From NCBI GenBank assembly GCA_023213315.1, contig JAKCPI010005338.1:1-64000 (forward strand): 64,000 nucleotides of DNA. Direction: 5' to 3'. Every line of letters begins with the position of its first letter. The stretch's first letter is position 1. Positions 33,966 through 45,068 of the stretch are shown here, in pieces. The position numbers and the translations under genes were made by a program. The stretch is from Euborellia annulipes (Eukaryota > Arthropoda > Insecta > Dermaptera > Anisolabididae). The notes under the pieces were generated by a model. That model saw nothing but the letters and a program-made list of their open reading frames with translations. It ran no database searches and was not told the origin of the DNA.

Positions 33966-34429
33966 GACAATCTTTTTTTTAATATTCTTTTATACAACTT
34001 AAATGTTTTTATATAAACAAAATTTCTTGACTCATAACTGTTTATTAAGAATTTTCCTCAACCCTTTGAATAAAAATAGTCTCAAAATACCTTTGATCTC
34101 ACATCTAAAAAAAAAAAAAAAAGAAGTAGACTTTAATAAACATAATATAATTTTTCATTAAAATTTAATGTTTATTTTTGGGCCTGTATGTATGTATGCC
34201 CCAAGTTGTATTATTAATAACGCAATCCAAAAGTTGAATTGGCTGAGGGCTACTCAGATTCAAACATTGGCTTATCTGACTTCAATTAACGTATGTTTCC
34301 TTTTAATTAGTGGAGAAAAAAAAAATCAAATGGGTAGATGATAAATAATTAAGTATAATATCTCGGGCGGTATTAAATATTTCAATTAGTAAATGAAGTA
34401 AAATTATATTAAATATATTTTATTCATTT
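33966..34429. other. Unassigned intron sequence
   Basis: Nothing recognised. Confidence 0.4.
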
Positions 34430-34760
34430 TTTTACTTTCTAGTAAAGTATTTCGAGAAAGTATTGTAATCGTTAAAAAATTCGACTTCAAGATTTTGATG
34501 TTTCTCCACGTTTTTGACCTCCCTGAGTCCCAAAAAAAATAATTTTTAGTATTATGTCTGTGGGTCCTGGTGTGTGTGGGTGTGTGTGTGTGGGTGTGTG
34601 TGTAACACGATTGTTTAAAAACACAAGCAGCCAGAGAGATGAAATTCGATATATACTTCTTACACTAAAATTGTAGATTTCTATCAACTTTCGGAGTAAA
34701 TAGACTCTTACGTCACCTGGAAGTAGTACTTTACTTAATAAGTTAATTTCAGAATTTTTG
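34430..34760 (+). repeat. Diverged FA-related repeat
   Basis: TACTTTCTAGTAAAGTATTT, GAGAAAGTATTGTAATCG, TTCAAGATTTTGATG and CTGAGTCCCAAAAAAA keep the FA layout with many changes. It may be a sister subfamily. Confidence 0.6.
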
Positions 34761-34869
34761 AATTTTCATGAAAAATTACTCTATTTTAAAAAAGTTTTTA
34801 TTCTTTGACATTTATTCGAAAACTGAATAGTTTTTGAAATAATCAACGAAGAAAAAGACAATTTTCGTT

Positions 34870-35160
34870 AATTTTGAAAAAACCCGGGCGGGCCGCGGGG
34901 GGGGGGGGGGGGAAAAAAATCAACGCTCTCGGGCTTGGTCTTGTTTGGGGCCCCCCCCCCTCTACCCCTCCCGGGGGGGGGAACGCCCCCAGGCCCACCC
35001 CTTTCTTTTTATTACCCTTTTGGTTCCCAAAAAAAAAGGCCCCCGCCCAAAAAAATTTATAAAAATAACCTGGTTTTTTAAAATTTTAAAAAAGATGAAA
35101 AAAAAGGAGTGTGAGGTTGAGGGGGAAAAGAGGGGGGGGGGGAAAAAAAAAAATACAGGT
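34870..35160. other. Low-quality stretch with garbled SINE-1
   Basis: Dense homopolymer runs of C, G and A. Between them the order of SINE-1 landmarks can still be followed (CTCTCGGGCTTGG, GTTTGGGGC, CCCCAGGCCC, TTTTTATTACCCTTTTGGTT). This is best explained by base-calling error over a SINE copy, not by real sequence. Open frames here are artefacts. Confidence 0.65.
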
Positions 35161-35194
35161 GTCATTAAAAACATGTAAATATAAACAAATGAAT

Positions 35195-35565
35195 TTGTTT
35201 GTCGAGATTTTGATGGATACACTATACATGTTTTGAGGTCCTCTAAGTCCAAAAAATGGTCTAACTGTGAACAAAATATCTCAAGAACAAAAAGAGCTAC
35301 GAGGTTGAAATTTCATATATAAGTTAGACACTTCTCTGAGGCGTGAAATTAAATTTTTGAACAAAATCGGCGAAAGAGTGTACTAGTACTTTACTGATGT
35401 ACTTTTTCAATTTTCTTAAAATTCGCTTCAACCGATTTTGTTTAAAATTAAAAAAATCAATTATGCTCTTTAAAATGCATATTCTCATTTAAATCTTTTT
35501 ATATTTATAGAGCCTACTTCAAAGGAAAAAAGAGAAATGGTTGCCATTGAACTAATCCTTATTTC
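35195..35565 (+). repeat. FA repeat, middle part
   Basis: GTCGAGATTTTGATGGATAC to AGAGAAATGGTTGCCATTG. The left palindrome is replaced by the low-quality stretch; the right part is replaced by the pseudogene below. Confidence 0.85.
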
Positions 35566-35627
35566 TAGTTCCGCCAGGTGGGGTAAGGTTAGAATTTATA
35601 CCCTCAAAAATTTGAATTTTCTTTAAA

Positions 35628-36020
35628 ATGGACAATTCACAAGGACAAACTAGACGATTTACTATTTCTAATGAAATCCCAACTGGTGTCATTCAAGTTT
35701 CTGCTAAGATAAATCCCCAGGCACAAATGAAACAAGATGAAAATGAATCTTACTGGCAACAACGAATGGATCAGATGCACCAACAAAATGCAGAGGTTCA
35801 TGTTCAAATGGAGGAAGAATAAATTAGAGCCTTTCAACAAATATAAAAAATGGTTTCCCCAACGAACATTAGAAGTTTGAAAAATGCCATGCCAAGATAT
35901 GAAATCAAAAATACTAAAATGTTATAAAAATAATCCTGGAAAAGCTCTAGCTTGTGCAAAAGAAGTTGAAACCTTTAGTTCCTGTGTCAATAACATGCGA
36001 GAAGATATACTTTGTTTAAA
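35628..36020 (+). pseudogene. CHCHD3: Processed pseudogene of a MICOS subunit (CHCHD3/MIC19 type)
   Basis: The sequence resembles an N-terminus (TRRFTISNEIPTGVIQVS), a coiled middle part (WQQRMDQMHQQNAEVHVQME) and a C-terminal CHCH domain in another frame. The CHCH part begins MPCQDMKSKILKCY, with C-x9-C, ten residues, then C-x9-C (CAKEVETFSSC). MIC19 is an inner-membrane mitochondrial protein of the MICOS complex with exactly this plan. The copy has no introns, at least two in-frame TAA codons after the middle part, one frameshift and a TGA just before the CHCH part. It is shorter than the 180-230 residues usual for the family. Position 2 is Asp where the family has a myristoylated Gly. It lies in the antisense direction inside a DDR intron. 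It is very probably non-functional. Confidence 0.8.
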
Positions 36021-36914
36021 ACACAAAATTAAATTCATAAGTCTTTATCATAGACTGGCAATTTTCTTAATTTAGTTCTTGAACCGAAAAAAACCTGTAT
36101 ATAATATGTTGAAAATACTGCATATTGTTACATAATCATTTAAATAATTTCAAACAATACTTCCACCAGGTTCCTTTATCCAACTGATCTACATATTTCT
36201 TCCTGATATGTATATGTATATTAATTTTCTGTATGATTATGAAAGGGTCCGAAGGTCTTCTGACTAGTTACATTTCTAACAAGAAAATTAATCACATCTT
36301 AATCAGATATATTTTCAATTAATATCAAATGAAAATTTTTTTATAAATATTAGATCGAAGCTAATTTCCCATTGAATCATTTATTTTCTACTTTCTTCTT
36401 TAATCAAGAATTAAGTAGTAGATTTTTATTTAAAAAAAAAAACATCTTAATCTTTTTAATAGATAAGAAATGGAAAAGGAGAAGATAAGAGTATCAATAA
36501 GCCTTTTTCAGACAATCCTCTCTTTTTATGGTTTTAAGTTAACAGCTATTAGGCTTGTCTATAATATATTATTCCCTCTACTTTCATGGGATTTTTTCTC
36601 TCTTTTTTTTACTCTTCTTCTTTGACATATATCTCGCTAAAAGAGCTAGAGCTCTCTTCGGAGGCGAAGGCTCTCTCTCGCCTTCGTAAATCCTGACAAA
36701 CCCATGAATTTTGAACCTGTGCCTTTTTCTAAGAGCTCTGGGTGGAGTTTCCGTCACCAAACTTGGAAAAAACCAACGGATCAGAAGTGAAAGAGTGAAT
36801 TATTTGCTTGGCTCTCCTCTGTAGGTTTACAATATCATTAAATCAGTCAAGATAATTGAAATGCTTCAAAAAACAATAGGGCCATTTCTGATTGTTATTT
36901 ATTAAACAGGATGA
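36021..36914. other. Unassigned intron sequence, possibly pseudogene 3' UTR at its start
   Basis: The first few hundred bases may derive from the 3' untranslated region of the pseudogene's parent. No polyA tail or target duplication could be fixed. A palindromic GAAGGCTCTCTCTCGCCTTC block lies at 36665-36684. Confidence 0.4.
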
Positions 36915-37165
36915 TTAAAATTCTGGTGTGAATGGTCGCACAGCAAATAACTTTCTCTGTTTGTCACACTAGATTCTTTGTGTCAACATATATTTAGTTA
37001 CCGCCTGATATTTTAGAAAAATTTATAAATATTTATATTTTTTTTTTTTACCAGGGCCTTCTCTCTTTACAATGAAGTTCATGAGTAAAGTATGATTCCA
37101 AATATTTTAAGGGCAAAATGAGAATATATATTTTAAAAAGCGTTTAAAAAATAATTGATTTATTA

Positions 37166-37373
37166 AAGATAATATTTTCTTTGGCTGGAGACTGTGTATA
37201 TTATTGGTGCTGGGTAGGCAGTCAGGAATAGAAATTAAACACAAATTTTATTTCATTCTGCTCGTCGACGTTTCGGGTGCTAATCGCCCCCTTCCTCAGG
37301 AGCACCCGAAACGTCGACGAGCAGAATGAAATAAAATTTGTGATTTCTATTCCTGACTGCCTACCCAGCACCA
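37166..37373. mobile_element. HH palindromic element 4 with 15-bp target duplication
   Basis: Almost a perfect palindrome: GGTGCTGGGTAGGCAGTCAG...CTGACTGCCTACCCAGCACC, with CTGCTCGTCGACGTTTCGGG inside. The minus motif at 37262-37296 reads CTGAGGA, A, GGGGGC-GATTA-GCACCC, GAAACGTC. ATAATTGATTTATTA is duplicated (37151-37165 and 37374-37388). The plus arm lacks the CTGANGA part. Confidence 0.78.
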
Positions 37374-37572
37374 ATAATTGATTTATTAATTTTAATCAAA
37401 ATCGTTGGAGCAAATTTTGAGAAAATCGAAAAAAACTAAAAATAAATAAATAAATAAATAAATAAAAAAAAAACTATTTTTTCCCACTCACACTTACACA
37501 CACATACATACAGTCCTTTTGACAACTTGGCCATATAAGACTCAGTATTTTAGAAATTATCTGTTGGGGGTC

Positions 37573-37703
37573 AATGCATTCTTATTTAAGCCATTTGGTA
37601 TCCAAATGGTTTAAATAAAATCATTCGACTGCCTGGTATACGAACCCACGACCCTTGGTATACAAGGCAGGCGCGCTACTAACTACGCCAAGCCCGAGAG
37701 CAC
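37573..37703 (-). mobile_element. SINE-1 copy, best preserved
   Basis: Reverse strand. From the right: GCTCTCGGGCTTGGCGTAGT, TAGTAGCGCGCCTGCCTTGT, ATACCAAGGGTCGTGGGTTC. The A box (TGGCGTAGTTAGTAG) and B box (GGGTTCGTATACC) can be placed. The tail contains ATTTAAACCATTTGG and its complement. Confidence 0.78.
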
Positions 37704-37813
37704 GATTTTGATTTAAATTCGTAAATCAATTATTTTTTTTTTTTAGAAAAATGTATATTCTCATTTTACTCTTCAACGCTAACAACTATACAAAGTCCAA
37801 GGGCAAAAAAAAA

Positions 37814-37848
<35 letters not shown>

Positions 37849-38075
37849 GGCTGATTTGGTTCAAAAGCTTTGTCTCACGTGCTAGAAATGTACCTAACTT
37901 AAAAATAAAATTTCAACCTCGTTCTTGAGATATTTTGTTCAAAGACAGACCCACTTTTTTGGACTCAGCGGACTTCAAAACATGTATCCCTATCAAAATC
38001 TCAACATCAAATTTTTGACATGAATCCAATAATTTCTCTCTATCTCTCTATATATATTTAGGTAATAGAATGTAA

Positions 38076-39234
38076 TATTCACTAAATCTCCATTAGTATT
38101 AAATCCAATTTGGTCCATTTCTGATCTCAAAAATAAGATTAAACTCCACAATCACAAACCCACTCTAAATTTAATACCCTTTCAAAATAATAATAATAAT
38201 AATAATAATACACTTAACTAAATATGTAAATGGGATATATTATCAGGAACAAAAACAATAAGGACAAACCGTCAATTAACTAAATAAATAATAAACACAT
38301 TAAGGAACAAAAAGACCGAAATCCTAAATGAGCTTTTGGTTGTTGCCTTAATTTAAGCAGATGTATTTTCAATTATTCTGGATTTAAATGAAATGAAATT
38401 TTTAACTGAAAATCTACTTCTAATTATAATAGTTTATATATATCTACGCTGCAGGGACCATCAGGGTTTTAATGTAGACCTATATGTATTAAATTTTATA
38501 ATAAAGATGGCTACCAGAGGAAGTTCCTCATGCTGATTCCTCGGGGGGGGAGAAAACTCTCCCGTCTTTAAAATGATCTCTGAATATGTTACAAGGAAGG
38601 ACGGACATTCGTTGTAAATAAATTAATGAATTATTATTTATTTTTGTATATTTTTTTCATTTGTATCTTTTTTGTCTTTTTTTTTGTACCCTTAATTATG
38701 TGCTCTCCCTATAATTGGGAGTATAAGAAGACAAATAAATAAATAACGAGAAACTAGAACCAAAAACATTCGCGGTTTAATAAATTTTTTAAAATTAAAA
38801 AAAAAATGAACATTCAAGTATTACGTAAGCAGCATAGAGGGAAGGGGGAAAACCCATTTATTTATTCTTGTTGGCAAGAGGGAGGGGAAACTTAATCAGT
38901 TGCTCATGTCAGCATTTTTTAAACGGAAAAAAAAGTCTTGCTTCCTAAAATAAAGGCCGAACGAAAAAAAAAAAATGAAATGATCAGGGGGAGGGTTTGG
39001 TCTAAAACAGTCAAATTCTTAAATGGTCCAAAAGAAGAATCAATAGTCCAGCTTCAACGGCCCCAATATAAGAATATAGCCATGAAAATACTGTACAACG
39101 GGGTAATGAAATTACTATAGTAAAGGTTTATAAAAGAGAACAAGTAAAAAAAAAAGTCCTTGCTTTGGACTAGCTGCAGACCAAGCATTTGAAGATGCTC
39201 TTAATTATCAAAAAGTTCTAGTTTTAGGACTTGA
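38076..39234. other. Unassigned intron sequence
   Basis: An AAT repeat at 38186-38210. The 60-residue open frame at 38938-39120 has a lysine-rich sequence and no recognisable domain; I do not call it a gene. Confidence 0.4.
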
Positions 39235-39264
39235 GATTAAACTCACCTACGTATATATGTTAAT

Positions 39265-39662
39265 TAGGAACCGACCGAATATTCGGTTTCGGTTACGGTC
39301 GCAGTTTCGGCCAAAAATCATGGTTTCGGCCGTAGTTTCGGTTTCGGCCAAAAAGTGGCCGAACCTTTCGGCCGGCCGAAACCAGAGTCTGAAAAAATGG
39401 GATGAGACTCGCATGCAAAAAAAAAAAAAAGGTCAAATAATTTGCTCTTGAGGGAGAAAAATATTTTAGTCTCCCTAAAAAAAGGTAAAATGATTTTCAC
39501 GGGAGGGAAAAAAAATTCAAAAAAAAAAAAAAAGTAAAATGAAAAAAAATTTTTATAGGAAATACAAGTTTCGGTTTCGGTTACGGTTTCGGCCGAAACT
39601 AAGGTTGAGGCCGAATATTCGGTTTCGGTTTCGGCTGAAAATCTTGTTTCGGTCGGACCCTA
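39265..39662. mobile_element. Non-autonomous hAT element, copy 2 (TAGGGTCCGACCGAAAC family)
   Basis: The ends TAGGAACCGACCGAATATTC and, reversed, TAGGGTCCGACCGAAACAAG match copy 1. ATGTTAAT is duplicated (39257-39264 and 39663-39670). The interior is rich in CGGTTTCGG repeats. Non-coding. Confidence 0.9.
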
Positions 39663-39926
39663 ATGTTAATATATATAGAAAGAAATTGTTGGATTCATGT
39701 CAAAAATTTGATGTTGAAATTTTGGTGGATATTCATGTAAATGTTTTGAGGTTCTCTGAGTCCAAAAAAAAGAGGGTCCCGCAAAATGCTCTGAGAACAA
39801 AATATCTCAAGAACGAAAAAAGCTAGGTTTTTGGAATTTAATATACAAATTAAGTGCCGCCATGGGACGTTACACGAAGCTTGTGAACAAAATCGGCCAA
39901 AGAGTATTAATATATTACTGATGCAC

Positions 39927-40184
39927 AATTGGAGAGATGTGGCTGTGAGATATCAGTAAGTGAGATTTGGAGGACAGCAGCCAGGAAGGTGCCTCTATTT
40001 AATGAAACAGACTCCTTTAACAAAACTTTCGGCTAATTTTAATTACGCCATCTTCAGTTGTTGTAGAGTCTAATAGGAAATAATGAAGATGGCATAATTA
40101 AAATTAGCCGAAACGTTTTGTTAGAGGAGTCTGTTTCATTAAATAAAGGCTACCTTCCTGGCTGCGGTCCTCCAAATCTCACTG
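39927..40184. mobile_element. HH palindromic element 5 with 13-bp target duplication
   Basis: The arms share CTCCAAATCTCACTGA, GCAGCCAGGAAGGT and GAAACAGACTCCT. Minus motif 40024-40059: CTGAAGA, T, GGC(G)TAAT-TAAA-ATTAGCC, GAAA. Plus motif 40082-40120 has ATGAAGA. ATTACTGATGCAC (39914-39926) and ATTATTGATGCAC (40185-40197) are the target duplication with one change. Confidence 0.75.
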
Positions 40185-40537
40185 ATTATTGATGCACTTT
40201 TTCAGTTTTTTTTTTTTAATTTTCTCTAAATTAGATTTTAATTTAAATTAAAAAATTAATTAATATAGATTTTTTATATTTCTATTTTTTTATATTTCGA
40301 AGCACACTTTACACTTGTACTTCATAAAGTTGCCATGGTAACAGAACATAAATATTTTCTAAGGTTCATTACATCTTGAATTCAAATGTACCATACTGTC
40401 AGAAACTAGGTAGGCCTCTATGTCGACACGAAAATATGGTGTGACAAACACAGAACATAACTTTCAATTAGAGTGCTGAGCGAACAGTCACACCAGTTTT
40501 TTTTACTTGTATTTTCAGAAGTAGGTCACAATATATA

Positions 40538-41225
40538 AAAATCTGGTGTGACTGGCGCACAGCACACAACTTTCTCTTACCTTCGGTAATCGAAAGTTGT
40601 GTACTGTGCTGTCACACCAGATTTTTTGTGTCGACATATATTTAGTTCCCGACAGTACGGAACATTTGAATTTAGATGTAAAATTTATAAGTATGGGAAA
40701 ATATTTATATTTTGTTACCATGGCAACCATTCTCCTATCTTTCCTATGAAGCACAAGAGTAAAGTGTGCTTCAAACAATTTTGAGGGCAAAACGAGAATA
40801 TACAGTTGAAAGAGCATCTAAAAAATAATTGATTTTTGAATTTTAATCAAAATCGTTAGAGCGAATTTTGGAAAATCGAAAAAAACTGAAAAAGTACATC
40901 AGTAAAGTACTAGTACTCTTTGGCCGATTTTGATTAAAAGCTATTTTTCCGGTCCCGGGGGTGTTTAACTTATATATAAAATTTCAGCCTCATAGCTCAA
41001 TTCCTTCATGCTTAAAAGTGAACACAGACACACACACCCACCCACCCACACCCACCACCCACCCACCCACCCACAGACAGACCATGTCGCGAAAACCACT
41101 TTTTTGGATTCAGGGGACCTCAAAACGTGAAGATCCATCAAAATCTCGACATCGAATTTTGACATGAAACCAATACTTTCTCTCTATATATATATTACAT
41201 ATATACATAGGTAGAGAAAGTAAAA
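40538..41225 (-). repeat. FA repeat, full length reference copy
   Basis: The hairpin 40540-40630 (ATCTGGTGTGACTGGCGCAC...GTGCTGTCACACCAGATTTT) and the whole body are present, ending at CATATATACATAGGTAGAGA. It lies head to head with the preceding FA. The CACCCA repeat at 41035-41072 sits at the TG slot. Confidence 0.92.
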
Positions 41226-41769
41226 AACAACTAAAAAATTTATCTTCAATTAATAAAAAATAACCTTTTTTTTTCGAGGTCTTTATTTATGCTCCTTATA
41301 AGAGTAGCTCGTGAATAATAGCTGGCCTAATTTTTATTTAAATAAAAATTTCGTTAAATGGAATATTAAACCGAATAATCCCGTTGCGTTCATATGTGTA
41401 TAGATTCTAATAATTAACCGGTAAAAGAAGTCGGTTTCTTTAAAATGTTGTCTATTATTAATTTATTTAAAAAAAGACGAGATCTTAACTAAGAGAATTG
41501 AAAATTACTTTTGATTAATAATGTACTCTGTTTTCTTTCTAAAAGATTAATCGCTAATTGACTAAATAAATAATAAGAGATTTTGTTCCTAGAATTTTGT
41601 ATAAGATCTCTCTTTTAAGAGATTATCTTAATTAAGACACAAATGGATTCTTAATTCCGTATTACGGAAATAATGTGTGTGTAACTGTTATGTGGTCCAT
41701 GGATCAATAAGGCATCATTCATATATATTGTTCAAAACCTTTTGTTTGTTTTTTTAATTTACTGCAAAT
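41226..41769. other. Unassigned intron sequence
   Basis: AT-rich, no family member recognised. Confidence 0.4.
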
Positions 41770-42240
41770 TTTAAGTCTGGTGTGAGTTGCTTCACAGAAT
41801 GTTGTGTTTTGTGCTTCACACACCTGATTTTTGTGTCGAAATATATTTACTTTCCATAAATGCAAGATGACTACTATCTTTCCAATAAAGTTCAAGAGTG
41901 AAGTGTGCTTCAAAAATATTTTGAGAGAAAAATGAGAAAATTACATTTTAAAGAGAATATAAAAAAAATAAGTGATTTATGAAATTTAATCAAAATCAAA
42001 AATTTTGAGATAATCGCAAAAAAATAAAAAATTAAATCAGTAAAATACTAGTACTCTTTGGCCTATTTTGTTCAAAAGCTAAGTGTTACGTGCCAGAAGG
42101 GTCTACCTAACTTAAATATAAAATTTCAACCTTCTAGCTCCTTTTTGTTCTTGAGAGACCCAATTTTTTGGACTCAGGGGACCTCAAAACATGTATAATA
42201 TACTGATTTCGACATTTTTGACATGGATCCAATAATTATA
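41770..42240 (-). repeat. FA repeat lacking left palindrome
   Basis: A short hairpin (AGTCTGGTGTGAGTTGCTTC...TTCACACACCTGATTTTTGT) then the body to GACATGGATCCAATAATTAT. It ends about 275 bp short of DDR exon A. Confidence 0.85.
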
Positions 42241-42514
42241 GAACTTAATGTAGAAGATTTGTAGATTAAATAATATTTTTCAGTGAAGAAAAGTATGAAT
42301 AATCTTAAAATCAATATTAATAAATATTTCAGTCGAATGATATATGACAGTCACATTCTTTTTATAAAAAGAATATAAGCTAAGCGAATTTCTTAATTTG
42401 AAATTTAAATTTGTATCCTCTCCATATATATATAAATACACTCTAACAGATGGGATGGGATATGTTTTATTTGAATAAAAGAGTGAGAGAGAAAGAGAAA
42501 AAGAGGTACGTTAC

Positions 42515-42662
42515 CATTCCAGTAGCAGCCGTAGATCTCAACCCGCATGCAAACTGTGCGCATATATGGACTGTAAGGCAGAAAGCGGAGTTTCGATGCC
42601 CAAACTGGATGATCTAATTCTTTTTTACTTTCCAGGTACGTGTTCTTGTTGCCATCAATCAC
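42515..42662 (-). CDS. Ddr: Discoidin domain receptor, exon A (end of discoidin domain)
   Basis: This internal exon encodes 49 residues plus one base, from VIDGNKNTYLE to YGCYW-N. It matches the C-terminal part of the F5/8-type C (discoidin) domain of DDR receptor tyrosine kinases, which bind collagen at the cell surface. The diagnostic block is RTVCMRVEIYGCYW; vertebrate DDR1 has SVCLRVELYGCLW. Both cysteines of that block are present; in DDR1 they close the domain's disulfides. The acceptor is TTGTTTCAG before GTG at 42662. The donor is GTAACG after AATG, giving phase 1. Joined to exon B this restores the conserved W-N-D-G-I. The codons before VIDGN lie in an exon I could not find here, probably beyond 64000. 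Identification is firm; exact ends are inferred from splice consensus and phase. Confidence 0.93.
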
Positions 42663-42914
42663 CTGAAACAATAGAAAAATTAAAATAATTAAAATATAAG
42701 ATTGGATGAATTGTCATGTTAGATTTTAATAAAGTACAAAAAAAAAAAAAATATTTTCATTTTCATCATGGTCATGGAAAAAGATTACTAGTCCACTAAT
42801 TTTTTTTTTTTTTTTTTTTTTACAATTATTTCCTGAATTTGAATAAATTTTAAGAAAAAATATATATATTTTATAAAAATAAATGGTCATTGAAAAGAGT
42901 AAAAAAAAGATGCA
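42663..42914. other. Intron upstream of exon A
   Basis: T- and A-runs and the acceptor region TTTCTATTGTTTCAG (minus). Nothing else recognised. Confidence 0.4.
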
Positions 42915-43145
42915 GCCAGTGTTGTTGTATTAATTATTTATTAAAAATACAACTTTTCGACTACTTATTCTGCAGTTGTTTTGAAGTACTGTGCGCTTGC
43001 TCCGACTCAAGCGAACTAACCTTCAAGGGCCACTCGGATGAAGTTAGTAGGGTCATTTTATATTCAATGAAGTTAGCTACATATAAAATCATTGTCAAGA
43101 TGTTACACACCATCAGCACAGCAAATGTTTACATAAAAAGCATGA
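42915..43145 (-). repeat. FB family repeat
   Basis: TTGTATTAATTATTTATTAA, ACAACTTTTCGACTACTTAT, CTGTGCGCTTGCTCCGACTC and AAAAGCATGAT blocks. Confidence 0.78.
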
Positions 43146-43254
43146 TCGATCCTATTCCGGATCTTGAAAATGCCGGATTACACGATTATATCCCTAAAAT
43201 ACAAATTTCTACTAAATTTTAAATATTATATATATAAATTTAAATATAATCTAT

Positions 43255-43600
43255 ATAATATATATAATTTGCTAATGTCCGTCTGCCTGTCTGTCTCTCA
43301 CGCCCTATTTAGGCAATTTCTCATTGGAATTTACGAAACCAAATTTTATATGCTTAAAAAGGACCTTCTAGCGATTACAGGAAAATTATTTTCGTCTACG
43401 AATTTTCTATAACTTCTTGAGTTATTAAGTGTTGAAGTTACGATTTCTCCTATAGAGTATAGAGAAATATTTATGTATTCTTTGCATTTATGTATTCTAT
43501 GAGTGTAAAAAAATTCTCAAGCAAGCACTGGATTGGCAATTTTCTTCTCATAATTAAGAAAGGGCGAGGGTCCCCAGCTTTTTTAGTGTTTCTCTTTAAT
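43255..43600 (-). repeat. FC family repeat
   Basis: GTCTGCCTGTCTGTCTCTCA through ATGCTTAAAAAGGACCTTCT to CATAATTAAGAAAGGGCGAG. It is the same family as 1-290. The GC-rich head is shortened. Confidence 0.75.
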
Positions 43601-44537
43601 TTAGGAATGAACATGTGAAGTTGGTTTTTATTAAATGCGTTTTGTTTTATATATTTAAATTAATTATACATATTAGTCTTATTTTGTACACAGTGAGCAA
43701 GGAAATATCTCTACTATTGAAGTGCGTCCAGACTGTATAAAGTTTGAGAACTGCTCTACTGTATTAAAAAAAAATAAATTCTTTCATCTTTAAACACTAA
43801 AAAAGAAAACATTCTTATTAAAAATTTAAAAAAAAAAGGAGAAAGTATAAAAAATTTATATTAAAATCTTTGTGAGTAATCAAAAAACTTAGAGCTCAAA
43901 AGAATGTCTAAATAAAAATTGCCTTGAAGGCATATAATTTGAAAAGTTCTTTATTAAAGACCTGGGAAGTAGAAAAAGAGACAATTTTATAACGGTTTTA
44001 ATTTGTATTATTTTCCCAAGCTATAGTGAATAATTTAATAATGACTAACAGAGAGGGGATTATAAATAAAGTATTCTAAAATCGATCAGATCACTATTAG
44101 ATTCGTAGATTAAATAGAAATTTATATAGAATTGATAAAATAGATTGTATAGATTATTTAGAGAATGTTGACAAGAATATTAAATAGTTAGACAGTTTTC
44201 GTTTTTTTTTTGAAATGTACATTTGACGAGTTGTGAGAACATAATGCATTATTAAAAGGCATTCCGAGTCAGCCCGAGTTGCGGTTATGGCCAACCGTTC
44301 CAAATGCTAATGGTCTATTTTGGGGTATTTTGAGCAGCCCCTCCCTCCCCCACCCCCACCCCCGCCTTTTCCATTATCCATCATGCCGACCTCGGAGAGA
44401 AACTATTATTACTACCGACTCGCGAGAAATTCATGTCAATCATATATGCAAAGTTTCTGTTTAATTGTTAGTTTAGAAACAATTCGAACTAGAGGAATAT
44501 AAACTTTAGTTTATAGTGGAATTTGTTTTATAAATAA
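43601..44537. other. Unassigned sequence
   Basis: A C-rich tract (CCCACCCCCACCCCCGCC) at about 44348. No coding exon of DDR or another gene recognised. Confidence 0.4.
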
Positions 44538-45068
44538 AAAATCTGATGTGTTCTGTGTTTATCCCACCAGATTTTTTGTGCTTTTAAATTCCCGCAGTCC
44601 ATTATAATTCAAGATGTAAAATTCATAAACATGTATATTTCCTCTGAAATACAAGAGAAGTGTGCTTCAAACAATGTTCTAGGCAAAATGAGAATATACA
44701 TTTTAAAGAGCATCTAAAAAATAATAGATTTATGAATTTTAATCAAAATGTTTAGAACTAATTTTGAGAAAATCGAAAAAAAAAAACTGAAAAAGTACAT
44801 TACATTAGTAATGTACTAATAATATTTGGTCGATTTTGTTCAAAAGCTTCGTGTCACATGCCTTGGAGGTATCTAATTTAAATATAAAATTTCAACTTTC
44901 TAGCTCTTTTCTTTCTTGAGATATTTTGATGACAAACAGACTATTTTTACGGGACCTACTTTTTCGGACTCAGGAAACATGTATATCAAAATCTCGACAT
45001 CAAATTTTTGACATGAATCCAATACTTTCTCTCTCTGATACACGTATATAGGTAACAGAAAGTAAAAA
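44538..45068 (-). repeat. FA repeat with half hairpin
   Basis: AATCTGATGTGTTCTGTGTT (hairpin reduced by deletion) to ACACGTATATAGGTAACAGA. Confidence 0.87.

Larger units (their letters stand above)
36915..38075 (-). repeat. FA repeat with two or three insertions
   Basis: The hairpin (36920-36985) is followed by FA to 37165. HH element 4 follows, then FA to about 37440, then foreign DNA with SINE-1. FA resumes at about 37850 (CTGATTTGGTTCAAAAGCTT) and ends GACATGAATCCAATAATTTC. Confidence 0.82.
39235..40505 (+). repeat. FA repeat, full length, with two nested insertions
   Basis: The left palindrome is cut by hAT copy 2. The body runs 39671-39926, is cut by HH element 5, and continues 40185-40503 to a short hairpin (ATGGTGTGACAAACACAGAA...CAGTCACACCAG). 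Confidence 0.85.

Noticed and set aside
34874..35274. Several Gly/Pro/Lys-rich open frames
   Set aside because: They arise from homopolymer runs in a low-quality stretch.
38938..39120. 60-residue lysine-rich open frame
   Set aside because: No recognisable domain, homopolymer-driven composition, no flanking splice evidence.
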